Notes: generated by a model not told the origin, from the letters alone. A stretch of 64,000 nucleotides of DNA from Gnetum montanum (GCA_015680685.1 MNCI01007802.1:370066-434065); one strand, 5' to 3'. Counted from the first letter of the stretch, positions 34,137 to 46,768 are shown. Made by a program: numbers and translations.

Positions 34137-35275
34137 ATGCCTTCTTCACATAGGACTAGTAATGCCTCATATGATGAAAACACTAATAGGAGAAATGATA
34201 GAACTTATATTGAGGAAAACTGGAGTAAACAACCACAAGCAACGGTTTCATATGCTCACTTAGACCCTTACTACACTTGAAGACTATGTTCAACTAATGC
34301 AAATAATCCTAGAGGAGATGGATTAAGTCCTAGAACAAGGAGGGCCTCAAGGCCTAGGACGTATTCCAAACCTAGAAGAGATACCTCAAGGGATGAAAGG
34401 GGAAGATACAATAGCCATGACAATTCTCCTAGTTCCCCATCTTTCTCTTCCTCTTCAACATCTAGTTCTAATGAGTATGAATGTAGTCATAGAAATAGGG
34501 ATCAAGATGTAGATAGAAGTAGAAATAGATGAGATAATCAATGTGAGCATGAATGAAATCATCATAATCAGACAATTAGAAACAGAAATCATCACCATGA
34601 CATGTTTGATGATGATGGACCCTTATTGGTTACTAGGAGCATGATGCATATAATGGAGGTAGATATAGTACCCCACAAGAATCAAAGAGAAAGTCACATC
34701 AAAAGGCTTGATATTAATAACATCCCTAAATTTGTGAAAGGCTATAACTCTAATCCAAAACATCACTTACAAGCCTTCAATGATGCTACACCTTGTAGAA
34801 CATTGAGAGTGAGTGGCAAAAGCTTAAGATTTTTCCTAGGAAAGTAATAGATGAAGTTGAAAGTTGGTATAGATCATTGAAAATAGATTCAATCTCCTGA
34901 AAATTCCCAATGCTTTAACTCTTTAATGAAAAATACCAAACCTATGAGAGAGTGTCCAACCTAAGAAAACAAATTGAAGAATGGAAGGAATAAAAACATG
35001 AATCCTTGGATGTTGTGTTGGATAGATACTATTCACTACTACATAAATGTCCAAACCATGATTTCTCTCAAAAAAGAAACTTTTATACATCATAGATGGA
35101 ATTCATAACCAAACAAGAGAGACCATTGGAATATATGCCCAACATCAGTTATGAAAATTGAAAGTCCATCAGATGCAAAGGCTAGTTGAGTAGCTGGCAA
35201 AAGAAGAAGGATAATTATGTAAAAGGAAGAATGTATAGGAATATAACTAGGATTCCAACATTAAAGAGCTCCAAC
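34137..35275 (+). pseudogene. Gag N-terminus and core of E5
   Basis: ATG 34137 (MPSSHRTSNASYDEN). Low-complexity Ser/Arg/Asn zone 34290-34560; FDDDGPLLVTRSMM from 34602; core from RLDINNIPKFVKGY (34695) through FNDATPCRTLRVSGKSLRFF, then, after a stop, Trp-Tyr near 34870 and FNEKYQTYERVSNLRK near 34922. Matches the Retrotrans_gag fold by word order. Homology ends near 35275; tail, pol and 3' LTR are missing. Confidence 0.8.
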
Positions 35276-35394
35276 ATGGTACTCCATATTCTAATGAATT
35301 TTGGTTCAAGTGATATGTACCATCTCTTAGCTTCTTTCACAAGTGTCTGTGAAAATAACTTTAGTTTCTACTAATCATTTTCAATATTTTGTAG
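35276..35394 (+). other. Junction between E5 and E8
   Basis: About 120 bp with no recognised homology separate the plus-strand gag of E5 from the minus-strand gag of E8. Probably a rearrangement joint. Confidence 0.4.
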
Positions 35395-36466
35395 TACAAA
35401 AGCATCATGGAATGCTTAAATGTGATGTTGAGGATCAACATTGTAACCACCATCAAATCTGTGCATATTGTTCATGTCAAGCCACTTGATATAACTATCC
35501 CTTATGTGCCTAGTTGGAATATAAATAGCTTCCCTCATGTTGATCATGCTTCAAGTAGCCAATAGGGGTTCATCATTGTAATTGAGTTTGTGAGCTCTGT
35601 TGTAGTGGTAACTTCTTTGGTGCTCATGCCTTTCTCTATTGTCTCTCCTATTCCTACATCTTCTTTATTCATAGTCTTCATCTTCTTCATCAAAGTGCCT
35701 TGAGTGATGGTCATGATGATCATGAATCCTTCTTTCCTCCCTTTAATGGTCTCGATACCTATATCTCATCCTATTAGAGTCCACCAACTATCATGAGGAT
35801 GAGGATGAGGTAGTAGGAGAATTGTGCTAACTTGTCCTCCTTTTGTGAATCTCATATTCTTCTTTGTGAGGTCTAGTAGAAACTCTTGGACTTAACTCTT
35901 GCATATACTTTGTGTCTATTGCCTTCCTTTTGGGTGTCTTTGCTAAGGTAGAGTGCAATTGAACTTTGGAAAGTTTCCTCAATTGGATGATAGGTGTTTA
36001 TGAGTGGGCTTCATGATTTTGGTGGAGTTATTTAGTGATGAATGCATCACCATCAAGCTCTTCTAAGATAATAGGAGGGTTTATTTTATTTCTTTGTTTT
36101 GCTCATCTTTGGTTTCCATGAAAAAGTCTCTCCTTAATTGCTCTTTAGTGGGCTCATAGGGCCTTTTCATGTGTTTAGTCACATGATACCCTTCAAGTGC
36201 ATCACTCAGATTCATTCCCCTAAGAGCGATTTGCAACATGATGGCATTGAATGTTGTGGGGTTAGAAAAATGTTACCTTGAAGATCTCTCATCCTTAGTT
36301 GCCCATATTGGTGAAATATGAAGGCAAAGTTAGGATAATAAGGGTCATGATGAGCATATGAAATCCTTTCTTTCATTTGCATACTTTAATCTTCTTTGTC
36401 ACTTACTCTATCATTGCCTCTTTTTGATTCTTTAGTAGGTGGTGATTTGTCTTTGGTTGAAGCCAT
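35395..36466 (-). pseudogene. Gag N-terminus of E8, antisense
   Basis: On the minus strand the frame starts at ATG 36466 (MASTKDKSPPTKESKRGNDR), with ISYAHHDPYYPNFAF soon after, like SYAHLDPYY of E5. The border word and core start (IKWLDMNNMHRFDGGYN, AFHDA) lie at 35500-35400. The homology stops there, so only the first half of gag is present. Several stops and shifts. Confidence 0.72.
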
Positions 36467-36588
36467 GTTGTGGTTTTTAAATTTTTTGGTTCAGTGTACT
36501 TAATTATTTAGAATGATAAAAATATTATATATTTCAGTTCCTAATACAACAAACTTTATAAAATCAATTACTCAGCATACATTAACAC

Positions 36589-36608
36589 ATCCTCAGGAAT
36601 GACACCAA
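36589..36608 (-). promoter_or_regulatory. Primer binding site of E8
   Basis: On the minus strand TTGGTGTCATTCCTGAGG follows the LTR end CACTCATCA. Same type as in the other copies. Confidence 0.7.
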
Positions 36609-37424
36609 TGATGAGTGATGAAGTAATACAACACCCAATCATACAAGTCTGAAGTGTCATTGTGTGACCCAATCATAATCCGTGGATGAGGCAATGTTAA
36701 TATGTTAGTAATTGCTTTAAGTCTATGACCATTATCTTCCCACATGGAGCTAGTGAAGTCTATGTGTATGGTTTATGTCAATGTGAGGTATATGATATCT
36801 AATGTTGTTCAACCATCATTATTACTAGTAGTCATGGTGAAAATGAAAATGCTTTCTAAATCTAAGTGAAATAAGAAAATCAATCTATCCTAGCCTATGG
36901 TGATGATCATCTAGTCTTGATCTTCTGTACACACCTTGGGCTTCATGTAACCACTATTGGGATGCCAAGTGTCACACTAGGCATACCAAGAAATTACACT
37001 TAAGTACTCAAGATTAGTCATACTCATTTTGCTTACTAATAACAATAATAGTAAAGTATATAGAAAAGTAAAACATTAACTAAGAATATAGTAAAAATTA
37101 TGTTAAGAGAAAATAGTAAACTAAGGGAATCCTACAATGGTAAGTAATAGCTCACTCTTTATTTCTAGTCACACTTGTACCCAAGTACAAAATGTTCGAA
37201 CAAAGATTTTGTTCACTATGACACACCATACTACGGGCATCCACACTTCTAATTGCTAAGTCTAAATTCAAGAAGTAAAACTACAAGTGTTCTGTTACTA
37301 CTTGAATGAAAAGTTATTAGATTGTGTGCCCAAGTGGAATATTTATAGGGTTGCACACATTCTAAGACACCATATTAACAATGACATATGATGCCAAGTG
37401 ATATTGGAACAACAACATCGATGA
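36609..37424 (-). repeat. 5' LTR of E8, antisense
   Basis: Read on the minus strand it ends CACTCATCA at 36609 and has a TATA box CTATAAATATTCC near 37350. The outer end near 37424 (TGAATCATCGATGTTG) is less certain; about 816 bp remain. Confidence 0.7.
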
Positions 37425-37462
37425 TTCAATCTTGTAATGTCTCAAAATTTGACTTTAACAAA

Positions 37463-37615
37463 GGGGGTGTTGGAACCTTAAAATAATTACAATATAGGTA
37501 CACCCAAAAATATATAGTCAAATTAGAACTTTATAAGTGAGCATTGCTTACTAGAATTAAACCCATGACTTGTTGCTTTTAAGTCAAGATTCTTACCACT
37601 AGGCTAACACCTCAT
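37463..37615 (-). repeat. tRNA-derived SINE, copy 1
   Basis: On the minus strand: TTAGCCTAGTGGTAAGAATC fits a pol III A box (consensus TRGCNNAGTGG) and GGGTTTAATTCTAGTAAGC fits a B box about 35 bp later, then TTCTAATTTGACTATATATT and GGTTCCAACACCCCC. The body matches 47829-48024 and 59957-60145. No A-tail is left in this copy. Confidence 0.65.
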
Positions 37616-38149
37616 TATTATACCAAAAATTATATAGCTATAGATAACCTTAAACATGTAGTCGACATAATATTTTCATATAATTTTAACAAAATATTAT
37701 AGTTTCAAATTAACATACCCCTTGGAATAAAACCTATAAGAGAACATACTACAAAATGACATTCGCTCATCCAAGGACTCATCTCTAAACTCATTCAAAA
37801 TAAAATCCGTACACTTATAAGACTTGATTCTTCCCAACTTATATTCTAGGAACTAGATTTATGTATCCAAAGGTATCATTATATTCCTCTATGATTTTTG
37901 TAACATATCATGTTGATTATATGTCTTAGAATGTACACATATGTCATAGATTGATTCCTTGAAACTGATTAACCTAAAAAAAAAAAGAAAGATTGTACAA
38001 TATCTATAGAAAAGGGAAAGCATATTTTTAAAATAAAAAAAATATATCATTATTTTTTAAAGTGTAAAAAAGTAAAGACAAAATGAAAACCAATTCAAAG
38101 AGAAGGGGATGAAAAAGAACAATGCATCTAAAACTGCTAACATTATGAT
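37616..38149. other. Unassigned AT-rich interval
   Basis: I see no gene or known repeat. A/T-rich runs at 37975-38060 could include decayed poly(T) belonging to the 3' end of the Miro retrocopy, but no clean tail is visible. Confidence 0.4.
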
Positions 38150-40162
38150 ATCCCAGCTCGAACTTGGTAAAGCATTGCATTCAATAGTGAAGGTGCTTTT
38201 AATCTAATCACAATTAATTTATAATCATTTGATACAACTTCTTCTAAATTCAAGGCCACCACAACTCCAAGAAATAATCTTTTTACATAGAATCCCATTG
38301 GAAGAAAACCTGGTCAATCTTTCTTAGCTTTTAGCTAAAATCAAACAAATTAAGACATTTTAAAAATAGCCTACCAATGTTTCTTTGTATGAAAAATCAT
38401 CATTTTGAATAGATTTTTAGTGTTCCCCTACTTATTGATACATGCAACAAGGCCAACAATTTCCAACTCTTGGGCCATTTTCTTTGCTTCTAAGATTGCA
38501 TCTAAGTCATAACCTAGATCAGTCTTTGCTAAAACAATCATGCTAGAAAAATTGAACCTAGTATTTTTTGCAGTTGCAATAACTAGAAATCATAGTTCTA
38601 TAGTTTCCTTCCATGAGGCTTATTAGAACTATCATAAACAAACACATCCACATCATAGGGACTCAAAAATTTTGGATCCTGTAGCAAAATCTCCAATTCA
38701 TTTCTTGAAATCTTCGGTAAAACTAGAAACTTTTCAATTGTATCATCAATTTTGAACGTGTTTGTGTCATCTGGCTATGATTGTTTCTCCTCAAATGCCC
38801 TACAACAAAGAGAATTGAGTAGGGTAGATTTGCTAGAACTTGCTGATCCAAAAACGAAGCACTAAAACATGTTTCTCTTAGAACTATTCTTCCTGATATC
38901 AATGCTCCTACTTTGATTGATGTAAAATGTTGTTGCAGGGTCAATAAGATACCAAATATAGGTCAATCATTTTAGGATTTTCACAGGATCAAAAAAAATC
39001 ATAAGCTACCATTAGCAAAAATATTCATCCATTGAGAAAGTCCCAGAACAATCCTCAGAGTCCATGAAAACTCTCTTCCCAAGGATTCCACGATGTAGTA
39101 GAGAATAAATTCTAGAGTTCAGTCCAACACATGGATCCATTACCATCTAAATTAAAAGTTGCAAAAACATGCATAAAAGGTCGTAAACCCTCATCAAAGA
39201 ACTCCACACTCTAATCAGGTCTCCATTTGAGCAAAGTCCTTGAAAAAATCTCATCCCTAGGCTCAAGATCATCACCATAACGAAACCTCCTAAGAATAGT
39301 CTAGATTGATTCCACTTTCCTAGTCTCTAGAAAAACAAGGTGCAAAATCATAAACCCTATAATAGTCAAATCATAATCATTGTACCTAGCTATGAGTCTC
39401 TGCAAAATCATTTTCCTAACTCTTGCAACATTCTTAGGTTGCAGAGGAACCCCAAAATAGGTGAGCTAAAAAATCCCAAATTCTACATCATTGAGCATCC
39501 CATCTACATCCACATCATAGATGTTGAAAACCCTTCTCAAATCTCTAGTATAATAAGGCTTGAAACTTTGAATTTCATGGTAAAAATTGGGAAAATTAAA
39601 AATCAAAGCATGTTTTGAATAGAGAAAAGTAGGGTCTAAACTTGAACAGGATTCATCACTGAGCATCTGATGCAGAACTAGATTTTAGGGAAATCCACCA
39701 ATAAAGCATATGCAAGCTCAATGAAGAGTAGGATCCTTTAGGACTACTTGAATTTGAATCCAACTTGTAATAGACCACCATGACCAGAGCTTTGTGTTTC
39801 AAGTAGTGAATTAGGGGAAGAAATTGGGATTATAGCACATTTAGAGATTTCTAGTCATTGTTCATGTAGGTGAAAAGGATTCTGCTTACTTGCCAAAACT
39901 CTTGTTTAGAAATTGAAGATGACGATGTGTCAATCAGAGTCAAGGGAATGATTTTGATATAGAATTCTAGAGGAAAAAATAGGCAAGAAATTATAGTCAA
40001 GGGTAGTACTCAAGGGATTTTTTGTGGAAGAGAGGAGGAAGAGGAATATTTTGTTGATACTACTAGTACAATCATGGTGGTAGCTTGTATGAGGCTGGAT
40101 TTACTTGTGCTACTACCTACTATGGAAACCACAACAACATTTTTTGAAACTTTGTCTACCAT
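38150..40162 (-). pseudogene. Full-length intronless Miro GTPase retrocopy
   Basis: Miro proteins are outer-mitochondrial GTPases with two GTPase domains around two EF-hands and a C-terminal anchor. On the minus strand, in this order: ATG 40162 (MVDKVSKNVVVVSIVG), first P-loop SSTSKSSLI near 40095, IPLTLIDTSSSS near 39935, VVYYKLD near 39760; YSKHALIFNF and EF-hand 1 YDVDVDGMLNDVEF (39499-39530); RKVESI...TILRRFRYGDDLE near 39270; EF-hand 2 FNLDGNGSMCWTEL and LFSTTSWNPWEES (39160-39070); second GTPase domain CFVFGSASSSKSTLLNS (38862-38810), KFLVLPKISRNE, PYDVDVFVYDSS near 38640, then NTRFNFSSMIVLAKTDL near 38550. The hydrophobic end is unclear (about 38190). Internal TAG stops and at least one frameshift. 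About 2.0 kb without introns suggests a processed copy. Confidence 0.82.
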
Positions 40163-40193
40163 TATTGTTATGATAATTTTCTTGTAGAGTTAT

Positions 40194-40230
40194 AGGTGGG
40201 TCTGGATTCTATGTATGTTCGATATGATTC
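40194..40230 (-). repeat. 37-bp segment upstream of the Miro start, repeated at 63047
   Basis: On the minus strand this reads GAATCATATCGAACATACAT and so on to CCCACCT, about 30 bp upstream of the Miro ATG. The same 37 bp with about four mismatches lie on the plus strand at 63047-63083. Both lie within 100 bp of a LINE 5' end. Confidence 0.6.
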
Positions 40231-40285
40231 CTATGGAAATTGAAAACTTTGTTATTCTTATGGAATTTTAGGACCAAATAAATGT

Positions 40286-41639
40286 CTTTTTAGGTGGAGG
40301 TGTAAGAATAAATGTCCCACTTTTCATAGGTATTGGTTAATTAAAGACCTTGTAATAGTTATTGGTTATGAAAATTTAACACTAATTATGAAGCATTAAT
40401 GCTTCAGTAATGGATGAAATCACTAATGGTGGTTTAACAATAGTTATGGAGCATTAATTCTTTAGTGATAGAGGGAAGCACATAGGCCACTCCATTCAAG
40501 GTTATTGGGTCCATAAATGTGATTTTCCTATGCCATCAAGGCAAAAAATTGAATTAGATGCAAATAAGATCTAATTAAGAATATTATAATATGTAATTGG
40601 TTGAATCTAAATCTTCCTTTTTGTTTTCAATAGCAAATCATTTTTTCAGTTAACAATATTGATTTCAACAAAAAAAAACAACTATAGAACCCAAATGATA
40701 TAGAAATAGATTATGTATGCTTAGTAGGACCAAGAAGACTAATAATCTCTTCCTCAACTTTCTAAAATATCAATGAAAAGGTAAATAGCTCTAAAAGAAA
40801 TGGAACATTAGAATATTCTTCATATTAGACATCAAACTCATCATGAAATTTTGCTAGTCATTTTACACTTGAACAAAGTCAGAGACTTTCGATGACCTAT
40901 CCTTTTTGATGCAGTAGGACCATTGTGTTAATTTTCATGTGGTTGTTCACCCTATTTTTCTCTATCACACATGGGGCTGGGTCACAATCTTAGGGGATTG
41001 GGGTCCAAGTTGGCTATTGTGCTATGTGATAGTACTACTATTCTTGGTTTTCTATTGCATTTTTTATCCTTTTGGGTTGCTATGTTGCACTATGCTCTTG
41101 GTCTTCATGGGATACTATGCTACACTATGCTATGCTAAGTAGTAGTTGTAGTGGGCAGTTAGGTTTGTGTTGCTATGTTGTTGCTGCTAGTTGGGAAATG
41201 ATTGCCACTACTACTACTATTGCTCGCTAGGTGGTGGTAGCTATGGCTGCATTGGTGGTGGCAGTGGCTAAGGATTTCCTCTGTAGCTGCTATTGTTGAG
41301 GTCACCATTGTGCTTACCTTGTGGGTTGGCATTGTGCCTGGAGGTGCTATAGAGAGCTATTGTCATGTAGTTTGGCATTATAGTGGATGGCTAGGTTCAG
41401 GTGCTACATGCTATTCTATGTTGTGGGGATGTAGTCATGCTGTTGGTCCATGATGGTTTGTGGTCTTGCTAGAGCTATGAGGAAGTTTGCTGCTACTTCT
41501 ACAATAGTAGATTTATCCAATTCTACTCTCCATTTATCTGATTCTACTCTCCATTAGGAAAGTTCTTTTAACTTTCCCAAAATAGATTTCTTTCTTTAAG
41601 ATGATATTTTTGATGTAGTCTCTAAAGATTTGGCAACAT
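40286..41639 (+). mobile_element. 5' region of LINE A
   Basis: Noncoding sequence starting CTTTTTAGGTGGAGGTGTAA. It matches 63082-64000 over its first 940 bp, so the shared left border defines the LINE 5' end. Words: GGTATTGGTTAATTAAAG, GCATTAATGCTTCAGT, later a G/T-rich zone with CTATGTTGTTGCTGCTAGTT. Probably the 5' UTR and promoter of the LINE. Confidence 0.6.
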
Positions 41640-42610
41640 GCTTTATTTTTCTTCAAATAGTAAGATTTCTACCAAGGTCTTTGAGCATTAACATGAAAAT
41701 TAAAAGCTGCCTTCAGCCCTAGGGCATTCTAGTTTCTCATGCCCATTACTACACTTAGAACTTTATTCTGGTGGAACTATATGAGGTCTCTGAGGTTGAG
41801 AAGGCTCTCTCCCTCAAAAGAATTCCTACCTAGAATGCAACTCTATTTGCACATGCCTAGAGATTTGACTTTAATGTTAATGACTTGGCATATAACAAAA
41901 TTTCTTATTATGTGAAATTACTAAATATTTTACTCATTTTTCATCCATAGAGATGGATATCATGAGTACCCTCAGTCTAATTATTTCTAACCAGAGCATT
42001 GTGATTAATGGAACTAAAATTCACTGCTATTTTATCGAACTAGATATAGCTCTTAGGAAAACCTTGTTAATCCTTGAAACTAATGGAAAACTCTTCACAT
42101 AGAAAATTAATTATTTTTATCTTCCAAACTCATGTAGCTACTATCATCAAGCTGAGCATCATATCTCGGCATGTGCCTTCTTAGCTAAGAAAAAATAATC
42201 CATCACGTCTCAAAAAACCCAGTCCCCAAACACACCATCCTATCCATTATCAGAATCCTTTAGGTTTGAAACCTCCTCTAGAATATCTCCGAAGTCTTCC
42301 TCTTTATCTAGCCTCTCCAAGGTATAAGCACTATAGTTAGGTGAACAAATCTTAGCACATGTCATCCTCTCAAAGTTCTTCAAGGACTCCGTATTGGATG
42401 AGGAGTTTATAATAGGCAGTGGAAGGAAACAAGTCAAAGCTTCCTCTCATATAACACCACCCTCCAATTCCTCCCCACTAAACACCTCTCTGGCCCCCAT
42501 CACTACAAAAAACTCCTTTTCCATTCTTTCACAAATAATGGAAGTTGATATTTTGACTTTCAAACCTTTTGTTGACCTTTCATTCGACATGCCCTCTACT
42601 TCTTCATGAA
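41640..42610 (+). pseudogene. ORF1 of LINE A
   Basis: Decayed nucleic-acid-binding protein of plant L1-type elements. YEVSEVEKALSLKRIP lies near 41780, ELDIALRKTLLILETNGKLF near 42040, then CSYYHQAEHHISAC at 42133-42174, a CX2CX4HX4C zinc knuckle with the second Cys changed to Tyr. A Ser/Pro-rich tail follows (open 42394-42606) to MPSTSS. Several stops. Confidence 0.7.
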
Positions 42611-42611
42611 C

Positions 42612-45600
42612 TTCTTGTCATGAAATGTTCAAGGCCTTACTGATAGGCTTTTATGGAAGAGTGTAGGTAACTTTCTTTCCAATCTAAATATTGCTTTAGA
42701 TTTCTTTCTCCTTCAAGAAATTAAGATTTCAGTAGATCATTTATCTTTTTTAGCACATTGGTTTCTCCCTCACTCCTTAATTCTTGCTACATCCCATGTA
42801 ACTGGAAAAGGGAAAGTTGCCATTATCTTCTTAACCTACTAAAAAGATAAAATCATTTAGAGTGGTTTCTATTATGGTCATATAGTTTCTTGGAATTCCT
42901 TCACTTCCTTGCATGTTACTTTTAGTATCTGCTTAATTTATGCCCCTAATGATTCTACAGAATGTGCTCTCTTATGATAGGAACTAGATAATTCTCTTCC
43001 TTTAGTGCCTTGGAGTTTTGGAGGAGATTTTAATATGATCAAATTTCCTCAAGATAAGCGTTCCACCAAGGAGGGGGGGTTGGGGGTGGCGGTATTTTTT
43101 CAACTGTCAAATTTTGAGTATTAGACCTGGACCACCTTTAAGAAAAAGTTCTACCTATCTAATGGGATGGATGCCTTTGCTAGTGATCCCCTTCATATAT
43201 TTACTTGGATTAATCTCTGTATTGGTCTCGCTTGCATATATAGTAGGTTAGATAAGTTATTTTTTTCCACCCTTTCTTTCTGGCAAGCCTTCTCTGCTAC
43301 CATGGTTCATTAATACACCACCTTATTAGACCATCTTCCTATCTCTATATCTATCCAAATTCATGGTAGCAACCATATACATAAATTCCATCTTTTCTAG
43401 CTACATAACAATTTTTTCTCTTCCCCTTCTACTTGACTTATTCAATTTAACCTTTGAAATGCTAAACCTAGGCCCTTAGAGCAAGTGGGTTGGATTTAGT
43501 GTGGCATCATGCTTCTTGTAGAGTATGGAACTTTGTTCATTTGTTGGGAAGGCAATGCTTGCTCAGGCTAGACAATAGTACAACAACATTAACCTTACTA
43601 TTGAATATCTAATTGATAGATTATGTCAAGATCCTTTTAACATTCTTGTTCATGAGGAGTTAGCTAGATTCCAGTTAGCCTTCGAACATTGGGATGTGTA
43701 TAGAGCACAAAGTGCCTTAACTAAAAGTAGACTCACTTGGTTAAATATTCAAGATATACACTGTAAAGGTTTTTTCAACTATCTAAATAGCTCTTCTCCC
43801 TCACATTCTTTAGAAAAATTACCAATGACAGCACCACCATCGTTGATCACCATAGTACTCTCACATTTCTCAAGAATCATTATGAAACCCTATTCATAGC
43901 TACCCCTATGGACATCTCATTGTTTAAGGCTACTAACCTCAATTATCCTAGCCTTATCAATTCTACTATGTTGCAAATTTTAGATGTTGATATCACCAAG
44001 GAGGAGCTTTAGGCAACTTGTTCCAAGTTGAGTCATGGGAAGGCTCTTAGTTTTGAAGGTTTTCCTATTGAATTTTTTTAAAATCATTGGGATCTAGTGA
44101 AAAATGACCTTCTCCAGGTTATTAGAGAGGCTATCATTCCTAGTTCCCTTGGGCCCAATCTAAATTAGGGGATTCTTCATTTCCTTCCTAAGTCTAGGAA
44201 TACTACCTATATCTCTAATTGGCATTCCATAACTCTTCTTAACATGGTGAATAAAATTTGGGCCAAGTGCTTAGCCTTATGACTGAAAAAATTCTTGGCC
44301 AAATTATATCTCCCCAAAAAATAGGATTTGTTCCTAGTGGATATATATTAAACAACATGATTGTAGTGTGAGAAGGTCTCAAGTGTGTGGAGGATGATGG
44401 TCAAGATATTCTCCTAATGAAGCTTGACTATGCTAAGGCCAACGACAACATAAAGTGGGACTTTACTCTACAAACCATGAATAAACTCGATTTTGACCCA
44501 AAGTTCCTATATATGATGAAATTTTTATTCTTTAATGCTACCACAAGAATAGTAACTACCTTTAGCATCACCTCTTCCTTTCCTATCCATAGGTCAATGT
44601 AGAAAATATGTCCTCTTGTTCCTTACCTATCCATCATCGCAGCTGACTTTCTCTATCATTAGTTAAACTATGATATTAAAAATGAAGTTCTCACTAGGTT
44701 CTACCTCTCTTCACCTCAACATTAGCTTCTAAACATGCATTTCATTGATGACTCCCTTTTTCTTATTCAAAACACTACTACTAGTTCTCATTGGCTCTTA
44801 TCCTAGGTGGAGCAATATTTCTCACTCTTAGCTTCCACTATTATTTGAAACAAATCTTCTATCTATAGCTTTACCAATAACTATAGTCATGTGAGAAACT
44901 TTAATTAGAAGCTTCTCTAGGATTAAGACATCACTAAGATTCCAGGATATTCATTCCATTTTAGAGGTTCTATCTCTATTCTCTAGGAGCATGTGATTTT
45001 TTAGATTAAAAAAACCTAAAAAATGAAAGACTAAATCCCTAACTCTAGTGGGTAAGTACTCATATGTGAGTCTATATGTGCATCTATCCATGTGTATTAC
45101 TCTTTGTGTTGGGCTTCCTCTCAAGTTGCTTATCAGAAGCTTGAACGATTATTTCGTGACTTCATGTGGTCTTCTAAAGAATTTCAAAAAGGATTTTATC
45201 ATGTCTTCTAGAATATTGTTACTCTTCCTAATACTAAGGATGGCTTAGGTCTTTGAACTTGTTCAAGCATGGGATTACCTTAGTTGCCAAGTGGTTGGTC
45301 CAGCATCTAGATGCCCTAGACATCATTGGGAATCTCCTCTAATTAAGGCTTTAACAAGCATTTCCCAAAAATAAGCCCTTCTAGAAAGGAACCCACTTTG
45401 TTAACTAGATCCTTTCCCCTCATACTATCATTATTCCTGGATCTCATGTTTTCAAAATCATTTAGAGGTCTTGGAAAATTCTACACTATTATATAGATTG
45501 GAAAAATTTCAAGATCAACCCTATTCTTCTCTCTAGGTTGTGTCCCTAGTGGTTACCTTTGTTGCCTACTACCCTTGCCATTACGAACACTAAGGTTGCT

Positions 45601-46420
45601 ACCTCTTAGTATCGGAAGGGATTTATTTCTCTTAGTTATCTTTGACTTGCTGATCAATGGATTTTGGGGGCTAAGTTTAATAATTTGTATGGGGTTTCTA
45701 AATCAATGCACCATTTCCTAGCTTGGGTTTATACCTTCATTCATTACCTTTTTCAACTAGATGGTTCTGTGCATAGTGCTTTTCATGGCCTCTAATGGAT
45801 TAATGGGTTGAAACTTCTACCTTACAAGCTGCATGTCCTCTTTCACCTTTTACATTACTCATCAAGTATCATTCAACAATGTAAAAAAATCCTGGAACAA
45901 AGAAGAGTTGAAACAATTTTGGATCCTCCTCTTCCAATGTATTTGGAAACTACTGACTCTCCCTAAAATTAAGTATTTCCTCTGGTGTCTCCTCCACCAA
46001 GGTTTACGTATCAACAAACATCTGAAATATCTCAAGATTCATAGTCCCAATTGCCCTCTTTGTGATGGTCAAGAGGAATTTGTTCATGTGTTTTGGCTTT
46101 GCCCCTTCACACAACACTTGTGGACATGGGCTTCCAAAGTAATTCCATCATCCAAGCTACCCCAAGATGATGTTATATTTGCCCTTTTGGCTAGCACTTC
46201 TACTAATTTTAAACTTCTATGAAAAGTAATTAGGCTTATTATTCTATATTATATTTGGAAAATTAGATGTAATGTTATCTTTCAAAGGATTGATTATTCT
46301 AATAAATGTCATATAACAATGATGGAGAAATTGCAAATATTTTGTCTCATTCATTTCCAACTCAAATCTGAAACATCAAAGTTCAAAATGGATATTCATC
46401 AATTGATTCATCTTATATGG
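42612..46420 (+). pseudogene. ORF2 of LINE A (endonuclease, RT, zf-RVT)
   Basis: AP-type endonuclease: NVQGLTDRLLWKSV at 42624, FLLQEIKIS with the catalytic Glu near 42714, VPWSFGGDFNMIKF near 43010, LDHLPIS near 43325. RT: GKALSFEGFPIEFF near 44037, ISNWHSITLLN near 44212, LLMKLDYAKANDNIKWDF (44408-44465), CPLVPYL near 44612, catalytic FIDDSLFLI at 44741. C-terminal zf-RVT: KYFLWCLLHQGLRINKHLK, CPLCDGQEEFVHVFWLCP (45971-46106). It nicks target DNA and copies LINE RNA when intact; here it is broken by many stops. Confidence 0.87.
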
Positions 46421-46768
46421 CCTTGGGAAAGACTTGTGTGCTTGAACAACCCTCTTCATCAAGAATATCTACATATAAGCTTTCCTTATTACATTTGAGT
46501 GGAGTCACCATGCAGGAGCCTCTCTACCTTTTATCAAGCACTATCTACCTTGTTCAAATTTTTTCCACTCTCTCTTATAACAGGCCAACTAGTTGTTGGA
46601 TGTTAGTTCCCCAAATTGGGTTTCTCACTTTCACGAATGGTTATTTATGGGGATGTTTCCCAAAGTTCCATCCAAAGTATTCTAAGTTTTTCATATTTTT
46701 GACTTCGTGACTTAATGTGGTTTATGTGTTTAACACTCTTTTACTATTAATAAAACTTATTTTTTTTG
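46421..46768 (+). mobile_element. 3' end of LINE A
   Basis: Weakly coding or 3' UTR sequence ending TACTATTAATAAAACTT and a short T-run. LINE B ends in the same words at 58856-58875. No poly(A) tail is visible, and because both copies share downstream sequence the exact end cannot be placed. Confidence 0.5.

Noticed and set aside
39466-39666. A separate EF-hand (calmodulin-like) small gene on the minus strand
   Set aside because: The EF-hand lies in collinear order with both GTPase domains of a Miro copy; it is one part of that pseudogene.
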